Shown here piece by piece: positions 1 through 8,848 of a DNA stretch of 64,000 bases. The notes beneath the pieces are model-generated. The model did not search any database, was not told the origin of the DNA, and saw only the letters and a list, made by a program, of their open reading frames with translations. The translations under genes were made by a program, and so were the position numbers. Each line of letters starts with the position of its first letter. Positions within the stretch are counted from its first letter, which is position 1. The stretch is from CAWCXF01 sp963799455 (GTDB taxonomy: Bacteria > Pseudomonadota > Alphaproteobacteria > Rhodobacterales > Rhodobacteraceae). Location: contig CAWCXF010000007.1 in assembly GCA_963799455.1 (NCBI GenBank), positions 1,677,514-1,741,513 on the forward strand, read 5' to 3'.

Positions 1-631
1 CCACGTTGCTGGGGCCGGCATGGGCGTAGGTCCAGCGCATCTCGCCGTGGCGTTCGAGATCCTGCCAGCCGTCGGAGACGCCGACATGGCCGGCGCTGGC
101 GCGCGAGAAGCCGGGCTCGTGGACGAGGCAGAGCCAGCGCCCGCCGCCCGTGGCCGTCAGCGCCCCGCTCCCGCCGGCCTCGGCCCAGGCCTCGCCCGCG
201 TCGCTGCGCGGCCCGAGGCGCGGGGCCAGCAGCGCGAGCAGCCGGCAGCCCTCGCCCTTCAGGCGGTGGCGGATCAGCAGCACGTCGCGCGAGGGGTCGG
301 GCGCGATCTCCAGCGTCAGGCGGTAGGCGCCCTGCGGCCCCTCGTGGACGATCGTCGGCACCGGCACGTCCGGCGCGGGCGTCTCGATCCGGTAGCGCGC
401 GACGCGCTTCAGCTCGCTCCAGCCGTGCGGCCCGGTCACGACGAACCCGAGGTCGCGGATCTGCGGCTCGCCGGTCGAGGGCCAGTAGACCTCGTTGACG
501 ATGCCGTGGCCGAGCGCGGCCCAGAGCCGCGAGGGGCCGAGCGCGGTGGCGATCAGATCCTTGGCCGAGGAGGTCCAGGTCGGCGAGAGGGCCTGCGGCC
601 CCGAGGGGGCGTCGCCCGAGGTCGGCTCCAT
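1..631 (-). CDS. Glucoamylase-like glycoside hydrolase family 15, N-terminal part (runs off window)
   Basis: About 210 residues are visible, starting at the ATG whose complement is at 629-631 and open to the left edge. The translation has the beta-sandwich domain that precedes the catalytic barrel in bacterial glucan 1,4-alpha-glucosidases: an early DLIATALGPSRLWAALGHG stretch, then GIVNEVYWPSTGEPQIRDLG, and RLTLEIAPDPSRDVLLIRH. Family members release glucose from starch or glycogen ends; the GH15 catalytic domain must lie outside the window. The start is 1 nt beyond the stop of the upstream SDR gene, so the two are surely cotranscribed. If the SDR is a glucose dehydrogenase, the pair would release glucose and oxidise it. 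The family call is firm; the substrate is inferred. Confidence 0.8.
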   Translation of the reverse strand, partial: MEPTSGDAPSGPQALSPTWTSSAKDLIATALGPSRLWAALGHGIVNEVYWPSTGEPQIRDLGFVVTGPHGWSELKRVARYRIETPAPDVPVPTIVHEGPQGAYRLTLEIAPDPSRDVLLIRHRLKGEGCRLLALLAPRLGPRSDAGEAWAEAGGSGALTATGGGRWLCLVHEPGFSRASAGHVGVSDGWQDLERHGEMRWTYAHAGPSNV

Positions 632-632
632 C

Positions 633-1415
633 TCAGCCGCCGCGCGCGAAGTCGGGGTAGTCGAGCATGCCCCCATCGACGAAGACGGTGGTGCCCGTGA
701 CGTAGGAGGCCACGTCCGAGCACAGCACCACGGCCATGTCCGCCACCTCCTCGACGCGGCCCATGCGCGCCAGCGGGATCTTGCCCATCAGATCCTCCAG
801 CATCGTCGGGTCGCCCCACACCTCGCGGTTGATCGGGGTTCGGATCGCTCCGGGCGCGAGCGCCAGCACGCGCACGCCGTAAGGGGCGGCCTCCTGCGCC
901 AGCGTCTTCGACAGCATCGAGACGGCCGCCTTGGAGGCCGAGTAGGCGCTGTAGCCGGACCAGGCGATCAGCTCGTGCACCGAGCTCATGTCGAGCACCA
1001 CGCCCGAGCGCTGCGCCACCATGCGCCCGAGCGCCTCGCGCGCGCACAGATAGGGGCCGAAGAGGTTGACGTCGATCACGTGGCGCCAGACATCGGGCTC
1101 GCCCTCCCAGGAGCGCATCGGGCGGCCGTCGATGCCGGCGTTGTTGACCAGGATGTCGATCCCGCCCCAGGCGTCGTCCATCGCGGCGAACATCGCCGCG
1201 ACGGCGGCGGGGTCGGTCACGTCGGCGCGGTGCGTGATCGCCTCCGAGCCGCCCTCGCGGATGCGGCCCGCCACCGCCTCGGCGGCCTCGGGGTGGACGA
1301 CGTAGTTGACCGCGACCCTGGCGCCGGAGCGGCCCAGCGCGAGCGCGATCGCCTCGCCGATGCCGGAGTTGGCGCTGGTCACCAGGGCGCGGCGGCCGTC
1401 GAGGCGGATGTCCAT
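633..1415 (-). CDS. SDR-family oxidoreductase, glucose 1-dehydrogenase-like
   Basis: A 260-residue classical short-chain dehydrogenase. It has a nucleotide-binding loop TSANSGIG (the usual TGxxxGIG with Ser in place of the first Gly), the NNAG motif (LVNNAGIDG), the catalytic YSAYSASK tetrad segment, and a C-terminal VDGG. The RVAVNYVVHPEAAEAV segment resembles bacterial glucose 1-dehydrogenases, which oxidise beta-D-glucose to gluconolactone with NAD(P). The ATG at 1415 is chosen because it lies just before the first beta strand; upstream in-frame sequence looks non-coding. The stop abuts the GH15 gene by 1 nt, supporting a glucan-to-gluconate pair. Substrate assignment within SDRs is weak without structure. 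Confidence 0.85.
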   Translation of the reverse strand: MDIRLDGRRALVTSANSGIGEAIALALGRSGARVAVNYVVHPEAAEAVAGRIREGGSEAITHRADVTDPAAVAAMFAAMDDAWGGIDILVNNAGIDGRPMRSWEGEPDVWRHVIDVNLFGPYLCAREALGRMVAQRSGVVLDMSSVHELIAWSGYSAYSASKAAVSMLSKTLAQEAAPYGVRVLALAPGAIRTPINREVWGDPTMLEDLMGKIPLARMGRVEEVADMAVVLCSDVASYVTGTTVFVDGGMLDYPDFARGG

Positions 1416-1479
1416 GCGGGCCGTCCGGAAAGAGGGAAGGGTGGGCGCCGCCGGGGAGGCCCGGCGGCGCCCTGGCGCC

Positions 1480-2214
1480 TCAGTTCGAGGCGGCCCCGGC
1501 CTCGGAGCCGGACGAGCCGTCGTCCTGCGGCATCGTCGCGGGCTGTTGGGCACCCGCCTGCTGCGAGCCGTCAGGGGCGGTGACGAGGAACGCCACCGCG
1601 ATCGGCTGGCCGGCGATCAGCTCGGGCCTGTCCTCCTCCATCGTCCGGGCGCCGAACTCGTAGGTGCCCATCTTGCCGGTGTCGCGGTGCAGCATCGCCA
1701 CCACCTCGGTGTCGGCCGCGACCTCCTTGTCGAGCGGGATCTCGATGCCGGTGCTCTCGCCCGCCTTGACCGGCGCGTAGCCGAGCGCGTCGGGGATCAG
1801 CTTGCCGCCCTGCACCTGGTGGATCGCCACGAAGCCGTCCTCGGGCATGTAGGCGAGGTCGATCTTGAGCTGACCGTCGCGGACGGGCTGGCTCTCGACC
1901 TCGATCGCCGCCATCTGCTCGCCGCCCCGGGTGGCGTCGGGCGCAGCGGTCGCGGTCTGCGAGCCGCCCTGCCGCGTCGGCTGGCCCGGCTGCGTCGCGC
2001 CCGAAGCGTCGGGTGCGGCGGTGGCGGTCTCGGCGCCGCCCGTGCCTTGCGTCATCGGCTGGGTGCCGCTCTGCGTGGCGCCGGAGTCCGACTGCGCGGT
2101 CCGCGCCTGATCGCCGGTCGTGGTCGTCGGGGTCGTGCTGTCCTGGGCGAAGGCCGAGGTGGCCAGCAGCGCCGCCGCCGAGGCGGCGCCCAGGAGTTTC
2201 GAGAAGGCAGTCAT
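1480..2214 (-). CDS. Secreted DUF7282-like domain protein with Thr/Gln/Gly-rich linker
   Basis: A 244-residue exported protein. Residues 1-23 form a signal peptide ending SAFAQ. A long low-complexity linker rich in Thr, Gln, Ala and Gly follows (about 25-95, with two ATAAPDA repeats). Then comes a folded domain of about 110 residues beginning IEVESQPVRDGQLKIDLAYM, with EDGFVAIHQVQGGKLIPDALG, and ending PIAVAFLVTAP. This beta-rich pattern resembles DUF7282 domains of extracellular proteins; no catalytic residue is evident. A GGGAG-type ribosome site precedes the ATG. It is divergent from the decayed RND locus. Function unknown. Confidence 0.75.
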   Translation of the reverse strand: MTAFSKLLGAASAAALLATSAFAQDSTTPTTTTGDQARTAQSDSGATQSGTQPMTQGTGGAETATAAPDASGATQPGQPTRQGGSQTATAAPDATRGGEQMAAIEVESQPVRDGQLKIDLAYMPEDGFVAIHQVQGGKLIPDALGYAPVKAGESTGIEIPLDKEVAADTEVVAMLHRDTGKMGTYEFGARTMEEDRPELIAGQPIAVAFLVTAPDGSQQAGAQQPATMPQDDGSSGSEAGAASN

Positions 2215-2689
2215 GGCTTAGCTCCCTGTGAAGCTAAGGGCCGGGGATGTGCATCCGGTCCAGGGACCGGCGGAAGGCACCAGCGCCATGCGAGCAACGG
2301 CGATCCGGCCGGGCGGTTCCGCGGCCGGCCCATCACATTTCGCGCCTGCGGCGCAGGCGCGCGGGAGGCCGGCGCGGGGCGCGCGCATGGTGGGGGAGGG
2401 CCGGCGCCGCGCGGCCCGAGGGGCGGGGCCTGGGGCCCGGGGAGGGCGCGCGCGGCGGTCGGGCCGGAGAGCGGCGCCGTGCCCCGGTTCCTGGGCCCCA
2501 TCGTCACCGCGCCCACGGCGCCCCATCCGGCGCGCCCCATCCGGCGCGGGCGGCGATCCGCGATCGCAGAGCGCCGATGAGGACGACTGTCCCGCGCGCC
2601 GCGTCGGCCCTCGCGGTCCTGTCCGCGCGGCCGCCGGCGGCGCACGCCCCCTCCCCCCGCCGGCCGGCGGGGCGCCCGCGGCGAGTGTG

Positions 2690-3575
2690 GCGCAGGCCGT
2701 GAGGCGGGCGCTCGGGGCCGCGGTCTCGGGGCTGCGGGGACGCTGGTGGCGCGCGAGGAGGTGCTGGCGGCGCCGCAGGTCGAGGGGCTCGCCGTGACCG
2801 CGCTCGACGCCGATGGGGGCGAGCGGGTGGGCGCGTGGGGGACGCTGGCGCGTCTCGACGACGCGGGGCCGCGGGTGGCGCTGCGGCAGGCCTTGGCAGG
2901 GGCCGGGGCCGGGGCGCAGCCGGCGCCGCGCCGGCGGAGCTCTCGACGCGGGTCTCGCGCCTCGGGGAGGAGCCGAAGCAGGGCTCGCGGGCATCGAGCG
3001 CACCGCCTCCGTCGCCAGCGACAACGCCTCCACCACCGCGGTCGAGTCCGGACCTCGGCGCCGCCCCGACCGCGCCCTCGACGAGGTGGAGGACGCCGTG
3101 GCGCGGGTGCGCTCCGACCTGCCCCGGACGGTCTCCGAGCCGATCGCCCGACGGCTCGGCGTCACCGGGCCGCCGGTCCTGACCTGCGCCGCCTCGGACC
3201 TCATGCGCTCGATCGAGGGGCTGTCGTGGCATGGGGACGACTCCGTGGCGCACGCGCTCCAGACCGTGGAGGGGGTGGGCAAGATCGAGCGGCGCGGGCC
3301 GCGAGATCCGCGTGAGCCTGGACCCCGACCGGCTGGCCGCGCTCGACCCCGCCCTGCGCGCCGACCTCGACACGCTGGCGAACCTGCACGCGACCACCTC
3401 CGACGGCTCGACCGCGCCCTTGGGATCGGTGGCCGAGATCGGGCTCGACGCGCCCTCCGCCACCGTCGCCGGCCTGATCGCCGGCGCGTTCGAGGCCCGG
3501 CCGTCTCGATCCGGCACGCGAGGCTCGCGCCCGCCGCGAGGCGGCACGCGCGCCACGGCCGCGGTGAGGAGATGT
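2690..3575 (+). pseudogene. Decayed RND efflux locus: membrane-fusion protein remnant joined to AcrB-like pump remnant
   Basis: No intact frame, but two families can be read through shifting frames. Around 2,735-2,900 the sequence gives AAGTLVAREEVLAAPQVEGL followed by GERVGAWGTLARLDDAGPRV, which is the lipoyl hairpin of an RND periplasmic adaptor. From about 2,985 a second frame reads GIERTASVASDNASTTAVES, then VARVRSDLPRTVSEPIARRL, LTCAASDLMRSIEGLSW and LQTVEGVGKIERRG. After a frame change near 3,300 it continues REIRVSLDPDRLAALDP and APLGSVAEIG, as in the porter domain of HAE1-type pumps, and after another shift GPAVSIRHARL near 3,510. The adaptor C-terminus and pump N-terminus are deleted, as are all the pump's transmembrane regions. 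Confidence 0.7.
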
Positions 3576-3656
3576 GGCTGCGGGGGGCCTGCCTCCCGGG
3601 CGCGAGCCGTCCCGCGACGCTTGGCCGCGACGCTTGGCCGCGCGCGCCTCGGTCGA

Positions 3657-3998
3657 TCAGGCCTCGTCGCGGCCGTGGGCCTCGGCGGGGGGCGAGGTGG
3701 CCTCGACGGCGGTGAGCGCCTCGGTGATGCGGTAGCTGTGCTCGGCGCCCGCGGGCACGAGCCAGGAGTCGCCGGGCTCGAGCTTGACGGTCTGGCCCTC
3801 GACGGTCAGCTCGGCGCGGCCGGAGATCACGTAGCCCACCGTCTCGTAGTCGCGCGAGTGCTCGCCCAAGCCCTCGCTCGGCCCCTGCTCGCGCCACATC
3901 CGCATCGCCACATGCTTGCCCGAGGCGAGGTGGATCTGCCCCATCCCGCCCTCCGGCGAGGCCTCGCTCGACACCTTCTTCACGCTCGTGTCGGTCAT
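3657..3998 (-). CDS. Small cupin-domain protein
   Basis: A 113-residue single-domain cupin. Motif 1 is degenerate (GEHSRDYETVGYVISGRAEL) and motif 2 is KLEPGDSWLVPAGAEHSYRI, the usual PGD...P...H pattern. Few metal-binding His residues survive in motif 1 (GEHSRDYE), so metal use is uncertain. An AGGAGG ribosome site lies 7 nt before the ATG. No signal peptide is present, so it is cytosolic. It stands alone between the decayed efflux locus and mprF. The fold is clear; a ligand cannot be named. Confidence 0.8.
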   Translation of the reverse strand: MTDTSVKKVSSEASPEGGMGQIHLASGKHVAMRMWREQGPSEGLGEHSRDYETVGYVISGRAELTVEGQTVKLEPGDSWLVPAGAEHSYRITEALTAVEATSPPAEAHGRDEA

Positions 3999-4103
3999 GG
4001 TCGTCCTCCTCGATGGATCCCGCCGCCGCGCGGCGCGCGCCCGGGGTAGCGTCCGGCGGCGCCTCCGGTTCCCGTCGCGCGCCCCGAGGCCGGCGCCCCG
4101 GCG

Positions 4104-6682
4104 CTAGCGCAGGAGCCCGCGCGCGCCGCCCGAGATCAGGCGGTTGACCTCGATCAGCACGCGCGCCGCGGCGAGCCCGCCGGGGCAGGCGAGGTAGTTG
4201 GGCGACCAGACAGGGTCGAATTTCTCCTTGAAGGCGCGCAGGCCCTCGAAGCCGTAGAGCCCCTCGCCGTGCTCGTAGACGAAGGCGCCGAGCCTGTTCC
4301 AGTGCGAGGCGAGGGGGTGGTGGGAGAGCCCCGCCAAGGGGACCGCGCCGAGGTTGAACCACGCGTAGCCCTCCGCCTTGCCCCACAGCGTCAGCTCGGC
4401 GAAGAGCGCGTTCATGACGACGCCGGGCGCCTCGGGGTCGTGGCGCATCAGGTCGAGCGACAGCTCCTCGCGCTCCGCCCCGAGCCAGAGGTTGGCGAAG
4501 GCGCGCACCCGGCCGTCCGCGTCGCGCATCACCGCGTGGGGATGGTTCGAGAGATAAGCCGGATCGAAGCGGCCCAGCGCGAAGGACTTCTCCTCGCCCC
4601 GATGCCGCGCGAGCCAGGCGTCGGAGACCGCGCGCAGCTCGTCCATCAGCGCGGGCACCGCGGAGGCGGGGACGATCTCGAAGGACAGGCCCTCGCGCGC
4701 GGCACGCGAGCGGGCGTGGCGCAGCCCCTTGCGCGAATGCCCGTCGAGCGAGAAGCCCGGCAGCGGCACCCGCGCGATCTCGCCGATCTTGAGCACCGAC
4801 AGCTCCATGTCGAGATAGGTGGGCAGGAAGGCGGTGCCTATCGCGTAGAAGGCCGGGATCAGCCCCGCGCGGTCGGCGCGCTCGTGCAGCGCCCAGGCCA
4901 GCGCCTCGCCCGCCTCCGGGTCTCCGAAGGGGTCTGATTTGGCGATCATCGCCACGCGGGTGCGGCGATACATGAGAAAGGCGTCCTGGCGCGGCGAGAC
5001 CAGGAAGCGCTTGTCGCCCAGGAGCGCGATGTTGGCCTCCGTGTCGCGGCTCGCGCGCACCAGCCGGCGCACCGCCTCGGGGATCGGCTCGGGCGCGTCG
5101 CGTGGCGCGCGCGGGCGCAGCAGCGACGCCGCGCCCAAGGCCGCCAGCGCCACCGCGGCCGCCACCGAGGCGCGCAGGAAGCGCGGCGCGTCGGCGCTCC
5201 AGGCGACGCGCCACCACAGATCGCTCGCGTCGTCCACGCGGCGGTAGGCCAGGAGCCCGAGCCAGATCGAGGCGCCGATCAGGAGAGCGGCGCCGAGGCC
5301 CCAGCTCCAGGTGAGGCGCAGCGGCCCCTCGTCGCGGCGGTCGAAGGCGGGGCGGAAGGCCGCGAGCGCCGTCATGGCGAGCGCCATCAGCCCCGCCTCC
5401 TCCCAGTCGAGGCCCTTGAGCAGCGAGGCCAGCGCGCCCGAGCCCAGCGCGCCCATCGCCAGGCCCCACGCCCGCGCCTGTCGCCGCAGCAGGCCCCGCG
5501 CCAGCACCAGCAGCACCACGCCCAGCGCCGAGCCCACGAGATGCGAACCCTCGACCAGCGCCAGGGGCGCGACCAGCTCCAGCGCCTGCGCGCGCGGGCG
5601 CAGCGCCGGGAGCGCGCCGGAGAACAGCAGCACCGTGCCCGCCAGAAGCGCGACCCCGGCGGCCAGCGGCGGCACCAGCGGCGCGATCCCCTGCGCGACG
5701 GCGGCGGCGCGCCCGCGCGCCGCGCCGCGGTGCCCACGCCACCACAGCGCCGCCAGCCCGAGCGCGGTCACCGCGAAGGGCAGCAGGTCGTAGATCAGCC
5801 GGTAGAGCACCAAGGCGGCCAGCACGTCGGGCCGCCCGCCCAGGCCCAGGGCCGCGATCAGCGTCGCCTCGAAGGCGCCGATGCCCCCCGGCGCGTGGCT
5901 GACGATGCCCACGACCACCGCGGCGACGTAGGCCACGAAGAACGCCGCCGGGCCGACCTCGATGCCCGCGGGCAGCAGCACCCAGAGCGCGAGCGACGAG
6001 GCGCCCACGTCGATCAGGGACACCGCCATCAGAGCCAGCGCCTGGACCCGCGAGGGCAGGCGCAGCGCGACCCCGCGCACCCGCAGCGTCCGCCCCTCGG
6101 ACCCGGCGAGGGCGAGCAGCGCCGCCACCGCGACGAGGAGGGCCGCGCCCAAGCCGCGGTCGATCGCGGGCGGCGCGCCGAGCCGCGCGGCCGGCCCCGA
6201 GGGGTCGAGCAGCAGCGCCGCGCCCGCGGCCGTGGCGACCGCCATCCAGAAGCTCGCCCACGCGAAGGCGAGCACGCCGCCGACCGCCGCCGCGTCGAGC
6301 CCGCGCGCGCGGTAGACCCGCAGCCTCAGCGCGACCCCGGTCAGCAGCGTGAAGCCCAGCGCGTTCGACACCGCCTGGCCCGCCGCGCCGGTGAGCCCCG
6401 CGAGCCAGTCGGGCATCGCGCCGGGTGCCGCCGCGCGCATGGCGATCACGTCGCTCGTCGACAGCGCCGCGAAGCTCGCGGCGGTGAGCGCCAGCGCCAG
6501 CGCGACGTCGAGCCGCGGCGTGGCCGTGATGGCGCCCTTCAGCGCGGCGAGCGTGACCTCGCGCGACAGCGCGTGCAGCGCGAGGAGGCTCACCGCGCCC
6601 ACCAGCACCGCCAGGCCCAGCCGCAGCGCGGGGCGGTCGAGCGGCGGCCGTCGCCCGGCGGCCGCGCGTCGGCGGCGCTCAT
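4104..6682 (-). CDS. mprF: Bifunctional lysylphosphatidylglycerol flippase/synthetase MprF
   Basis: About 850 residues. The N-terminal half is a polytopic flippase domain (first helix LGLAVLVGAVSLLALHAL; then LTAASFAALSTSDV and GIVSHAPGGIGAFEATLIAA). The C-terminal 340 residues are the DUF2156 aminoacyl-PG synthase domain (SPRQDAFLMYRRTRVAMIAK, AFYAIGTAFLPTYLDMELSV, NHPHAVMRDADGRVRAFANL, ending near WSPNYLACPGG). Family members transfer lysine (or alanine) from aminoacyl-tRNA to phosphatidylglycerol and flip the product, lowering surface charge. The 5' end is problematic: no ATG or GTG lies in frame just before the first helix. The nearby ATG at 6682 starts a frame (MSAADARPPGDG) that is one base off, so a base may be missing near 6,620-6,660. 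Function is confident; the exact start is not. Confidence 0.85.
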
Positions 6683-7438
6683 CGCGTGCGGCCCCGGCGC
6701 GGGGCCCGTCCCCCGCGCGCAGGACGGCCGCCGCCTCGGGCGCCGCGTCCCGGACGGGGCGGCCGGGCGGACCGGGAGGCCTGCGTCGGGCGCTCTGCGG
6801 GCGCGGCGTCGAGGGGCGCGACCCGCGGGCCGGACGGGCGGGGGGAGCCGGGCGGGCGGGCCGACGCTCCGGCGCGGACGGCCGGGGCCGGAGCGCCGCG
6901 GGATCGCGGTTCGGGGGAGGGAGGGGGGGCTTCGGACAACGCGCGACGACCTCTGGCAGCTTGGCGAGGAGATGTATCCGCTTCTCGCGCCTCGCCCAGC
7001 CCACGCCGTCCCGGCCCGCTCCCCGCCGCGGGCGAAGCCGCCGCCCTCGTGCCTCGCTCGGCCGCCGCGGCGGACGACCGCCCGCCCCCGCGCGGACCCG
7101 CGCGGAAGATCGCGCCACGGGAAGATCGCGCCACGGGCCGCTCGCGGGCACGATCCGCACCGCCGCCCCCAGGGCGTCACCCCCGGCCGGTGCGGCCCCG
7201 GGCGCTCCCCTCGGAGGCGGAACGGCTCCGTCACAGCCCATCGGGCATCGCCCAGCCCATGGGGGACCACACCGGCCTCCCTTCGCAGGAGACCGGACCA
7301 GCCCGGCCCCACCCGGGGGAGCCTCGACAGGCCCCGGAGCGGCTCGCAGAACGGTGCGCCCGCGGGGGCGTCGCGCTCGGGCACGGCCCGGCCGTGGTCC
7401 CGCGAGCGGGCCCCGCAGGCCGAGATCCCCCGCAGGCC
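6683..7438. other. Long intergenic stretch with no recognisable gene
   Basis: About 750 bases between petR and mprF. Open frames here have the Arg/Pro/Gly-rich composition of random G+C-rich DNA and none has a recognisable domain. A 16-bp unit (aagatcgcgccacggg) is directly repeated at about 7,108-7,139. It may be the remains of a lost gene; I see nothing conserved to say which. Confidence 0.5.
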
Positions 7439-8146
7439 CTAGTCGGGCACCAGCATGTAGCCCGCCCCCCGCACGGTCTGGAGGTATCGCGGCCGGCGCG
7501 GGTCGCTCTCGATCTTGCGCCTGAGCCGGGTGATCTGCACGTCCACCGCGCGCTCCTGGGCCTGGTCGCCCTCGCGGCCGAGCGCGCGGGTGAGATCCTC
7601 GCGCGAGAGCGCCTCGTGGGGGCGGGCGGCGAAGACGCGCATCAGCTCGGCCTCGGTGCCGGTGAGGCGCACGGGGACGGTCCCCTCGGCGCCCTGGCGC
7701 CACATCTCGCCGCGCGTCGCGTCGTAGCGGATGGCGCCGAGGCCGAGGAGCTTCGGGCCGTCGTCCACCGCCTCGGGCGCGCGGCGCAGGATGGCGGCGA
7801 TCCTGAGCAGCAGCTCGCGCGGCTCGAAGGGCTTGGCGAGGTAGTCGTCCGCGCCCGCCTCCAGCCCCTCGATGCGATCGCCGGTCCCGGCCTTGGCCGT
7901 CAGCAGCAGCACCGGCGTGTCGCGCCCCTCGCGCAGCCAGCGGGTGAGCGACACGCCGTCCTCGCCCGGCATCATCACGTCGATCACCGCGAGGTCGAAG
8001 TCGAGCCCCGCGAGCACGCGCCGCGCATGGGCCGCCTCGCGCGCCACCGAGACGAGGTAGCCGTGGCGCATGAGATACTTCCGCAGCAAGGTGCGGATGC
8101 GCTCGTCGTCGTCCACGACCAGCAGATGGGCCTCGGGGTCGCTCAC
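7439..8146 (-). CDS. petR: OmpR-family response regulator PetR
   Basis: A 235-residue two-domain regulator. The receiver (1-120) has the acidic pocket VVDDDE, phospho-acceptor Asp56 in FDLAVIDVMMPGEDG, Thr/Lys in LLLTAKAG and ADDYLAKPFEP. The C-terminal OmpR/PhoB winged helix (about 140-235) ends LQTVRGAGYMLVPD. A MarR-family gene lies 25 bp upstream on the same strand, and a branched-chain aminotransferase is divergent. This matches petP-petR of Rhodobacter and relatives; in R. capsulatus petR is known as an essential response regulator first found near the cytochrome bc1 operon. There is no partner histidine kinase nearby. Confidence 0.88.
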   Translation of the reverse strand: MSDPEAHLLVVDDDERIRTLLRKYLMRHGYLVSVAREAAHARRVLAGLDFDLAVIDVMMPGEDGVSLTRWLREGRDTPVLLLTAKAGTGDRIEGLEAGADDYLAKPFEPRELLLRIAAILRRAPEAVDDGPKLLGLGAIRYDATRGEMWRQGAEGTVPVRLTGTEAELMRVFAARPHEALSREDLTRALGREGDQAQERAVDVQITRLRRKIESDPRRPRYLQTVRGAGYMLVPD

Positions 8147-8171
8147 GGCCGCGCCGATGCCCGCGCCGCCA

Positions 8172-8657
8172 TCAGCGGCCGTCCCGGTGGAGCCGGTGCA
8201 GGTCGGGGTCCATCATCGCCTCGAGCACCTGGCGGAAGCCGCCGACGGCCTGGGGGCCGGCGGCGCGGTAGGCGCGGCGCATCCGCGCGCGCTGCGCGTC
8301 CGACAGCGCGCCCTCCAGCGCCGCGCCCTCGGGCGTCAGGAACAGGTGGCGCTCGCGCTTGTCGCGCTGGCCCACCCGGCTCTCGACCAGGCCCTGCTCG
8401 ATCAGGGCGCGCAGCACGCGGTTGAGCGACTGCTTGGTGACGCCCAGCACGGCGAGCAGCGCGTTGACGGTGGAGCCGGGGTCGCGGCCGACGAAGTGCA
8501 GCGCGCGGTGGTGCGCGCGCCCGAGCCCGCGCTCGGCGAGGATGCGGTCGGGGTCGGCGGTGAAGCCGCGATAGGCGAAGAACATCGCCTCGATCCCGCG
8601 CCGGATCTGGTCGTCGGTCAGGAACAGGAGCGACTCCCCCTGCGCGTGCTCGTTCAT
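8172..8657 (-). CDS. petP: MarR-family winged-helix transcriptional regulator PetP
   Basis: A 161-residue MarR protein. The winged helix-turn-helix includes VNALLAVLGVTKQSLNRVLR as the recognition region, followed by the wing LVESRVGQRDKRERHLFLT, with helical dimerisation segments at both ends. The ATG at 8657 opens MNEHAQGES; longer in-frame extensions are low-complexity. It lies immediately upstream of petR and is very likely cotranscribed with it. A 19-bp quasi-palindrome 80 bp upstream is a candidate binding site. Assignment to PetP rests on family plus gene order. Confidence 0.85.
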   Translation of the reverse strand: MNEHAQGESLLFLTDDQIRRGIEAMFFAYRGFTADPDRILAERGLGRAHHRALHFVGRDPGSTVNALLAVLGVTKQSLNRVLRALIEQGLVESRVGQRDKRERHLFLTPEGAALEGALSDAQRARMRRAYRAAGPQAVGGFRQVLEAMMDPDLHRLHRDGR

Positions 8658-8736
8658 CCCGCCCCCATCCCGCCCCCATGCCGCCTCGCACCGCGACGCT
8701 CCGGGCCGCGAGGCCCTCGGTGATGACCGGCAGGGT

Positions 8737-8755
8737 ATGTCAGCCTTGTTGACAT
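8737..8755. promoter_or_regulatory. 19-bp quasi-palindromic operator in the petP/ilvE divergent promoter region
   Basis: ATGTCAGC-CTT-GTTGACAT, two 8-base arms with one mismatch and a 3-base centre. It sits in the A+T-richest part of the intergenic region between the divergent petP and ilvE starts. MarR proteins typically bind palindromes of about this size in their own promoters, so PetP autoregulation is the natural inference. The TTGACA within the right arm could also serve as a -35 element toward ilvE. Confidence 0.5.
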
Positions 8756-8848
8756 TCCAAGGGCGCGTTGGTAGCCGAGGCCTCCGGCGCAAGGACATGG
8801 CCACGAAGACCATGCTCGCGCAACATCCGAGAAGGGGGTGGCACGGCG

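Noticed and set aside
2218..6261. A 1,347-codon open frame on the minus strand across the RND relic, cupin and mprF
   Set aside because: It is Arg/Ala/Gly-rich with no domain, and lies out of frame with the clear cupin and MprF readings; a by-product of high G+C.
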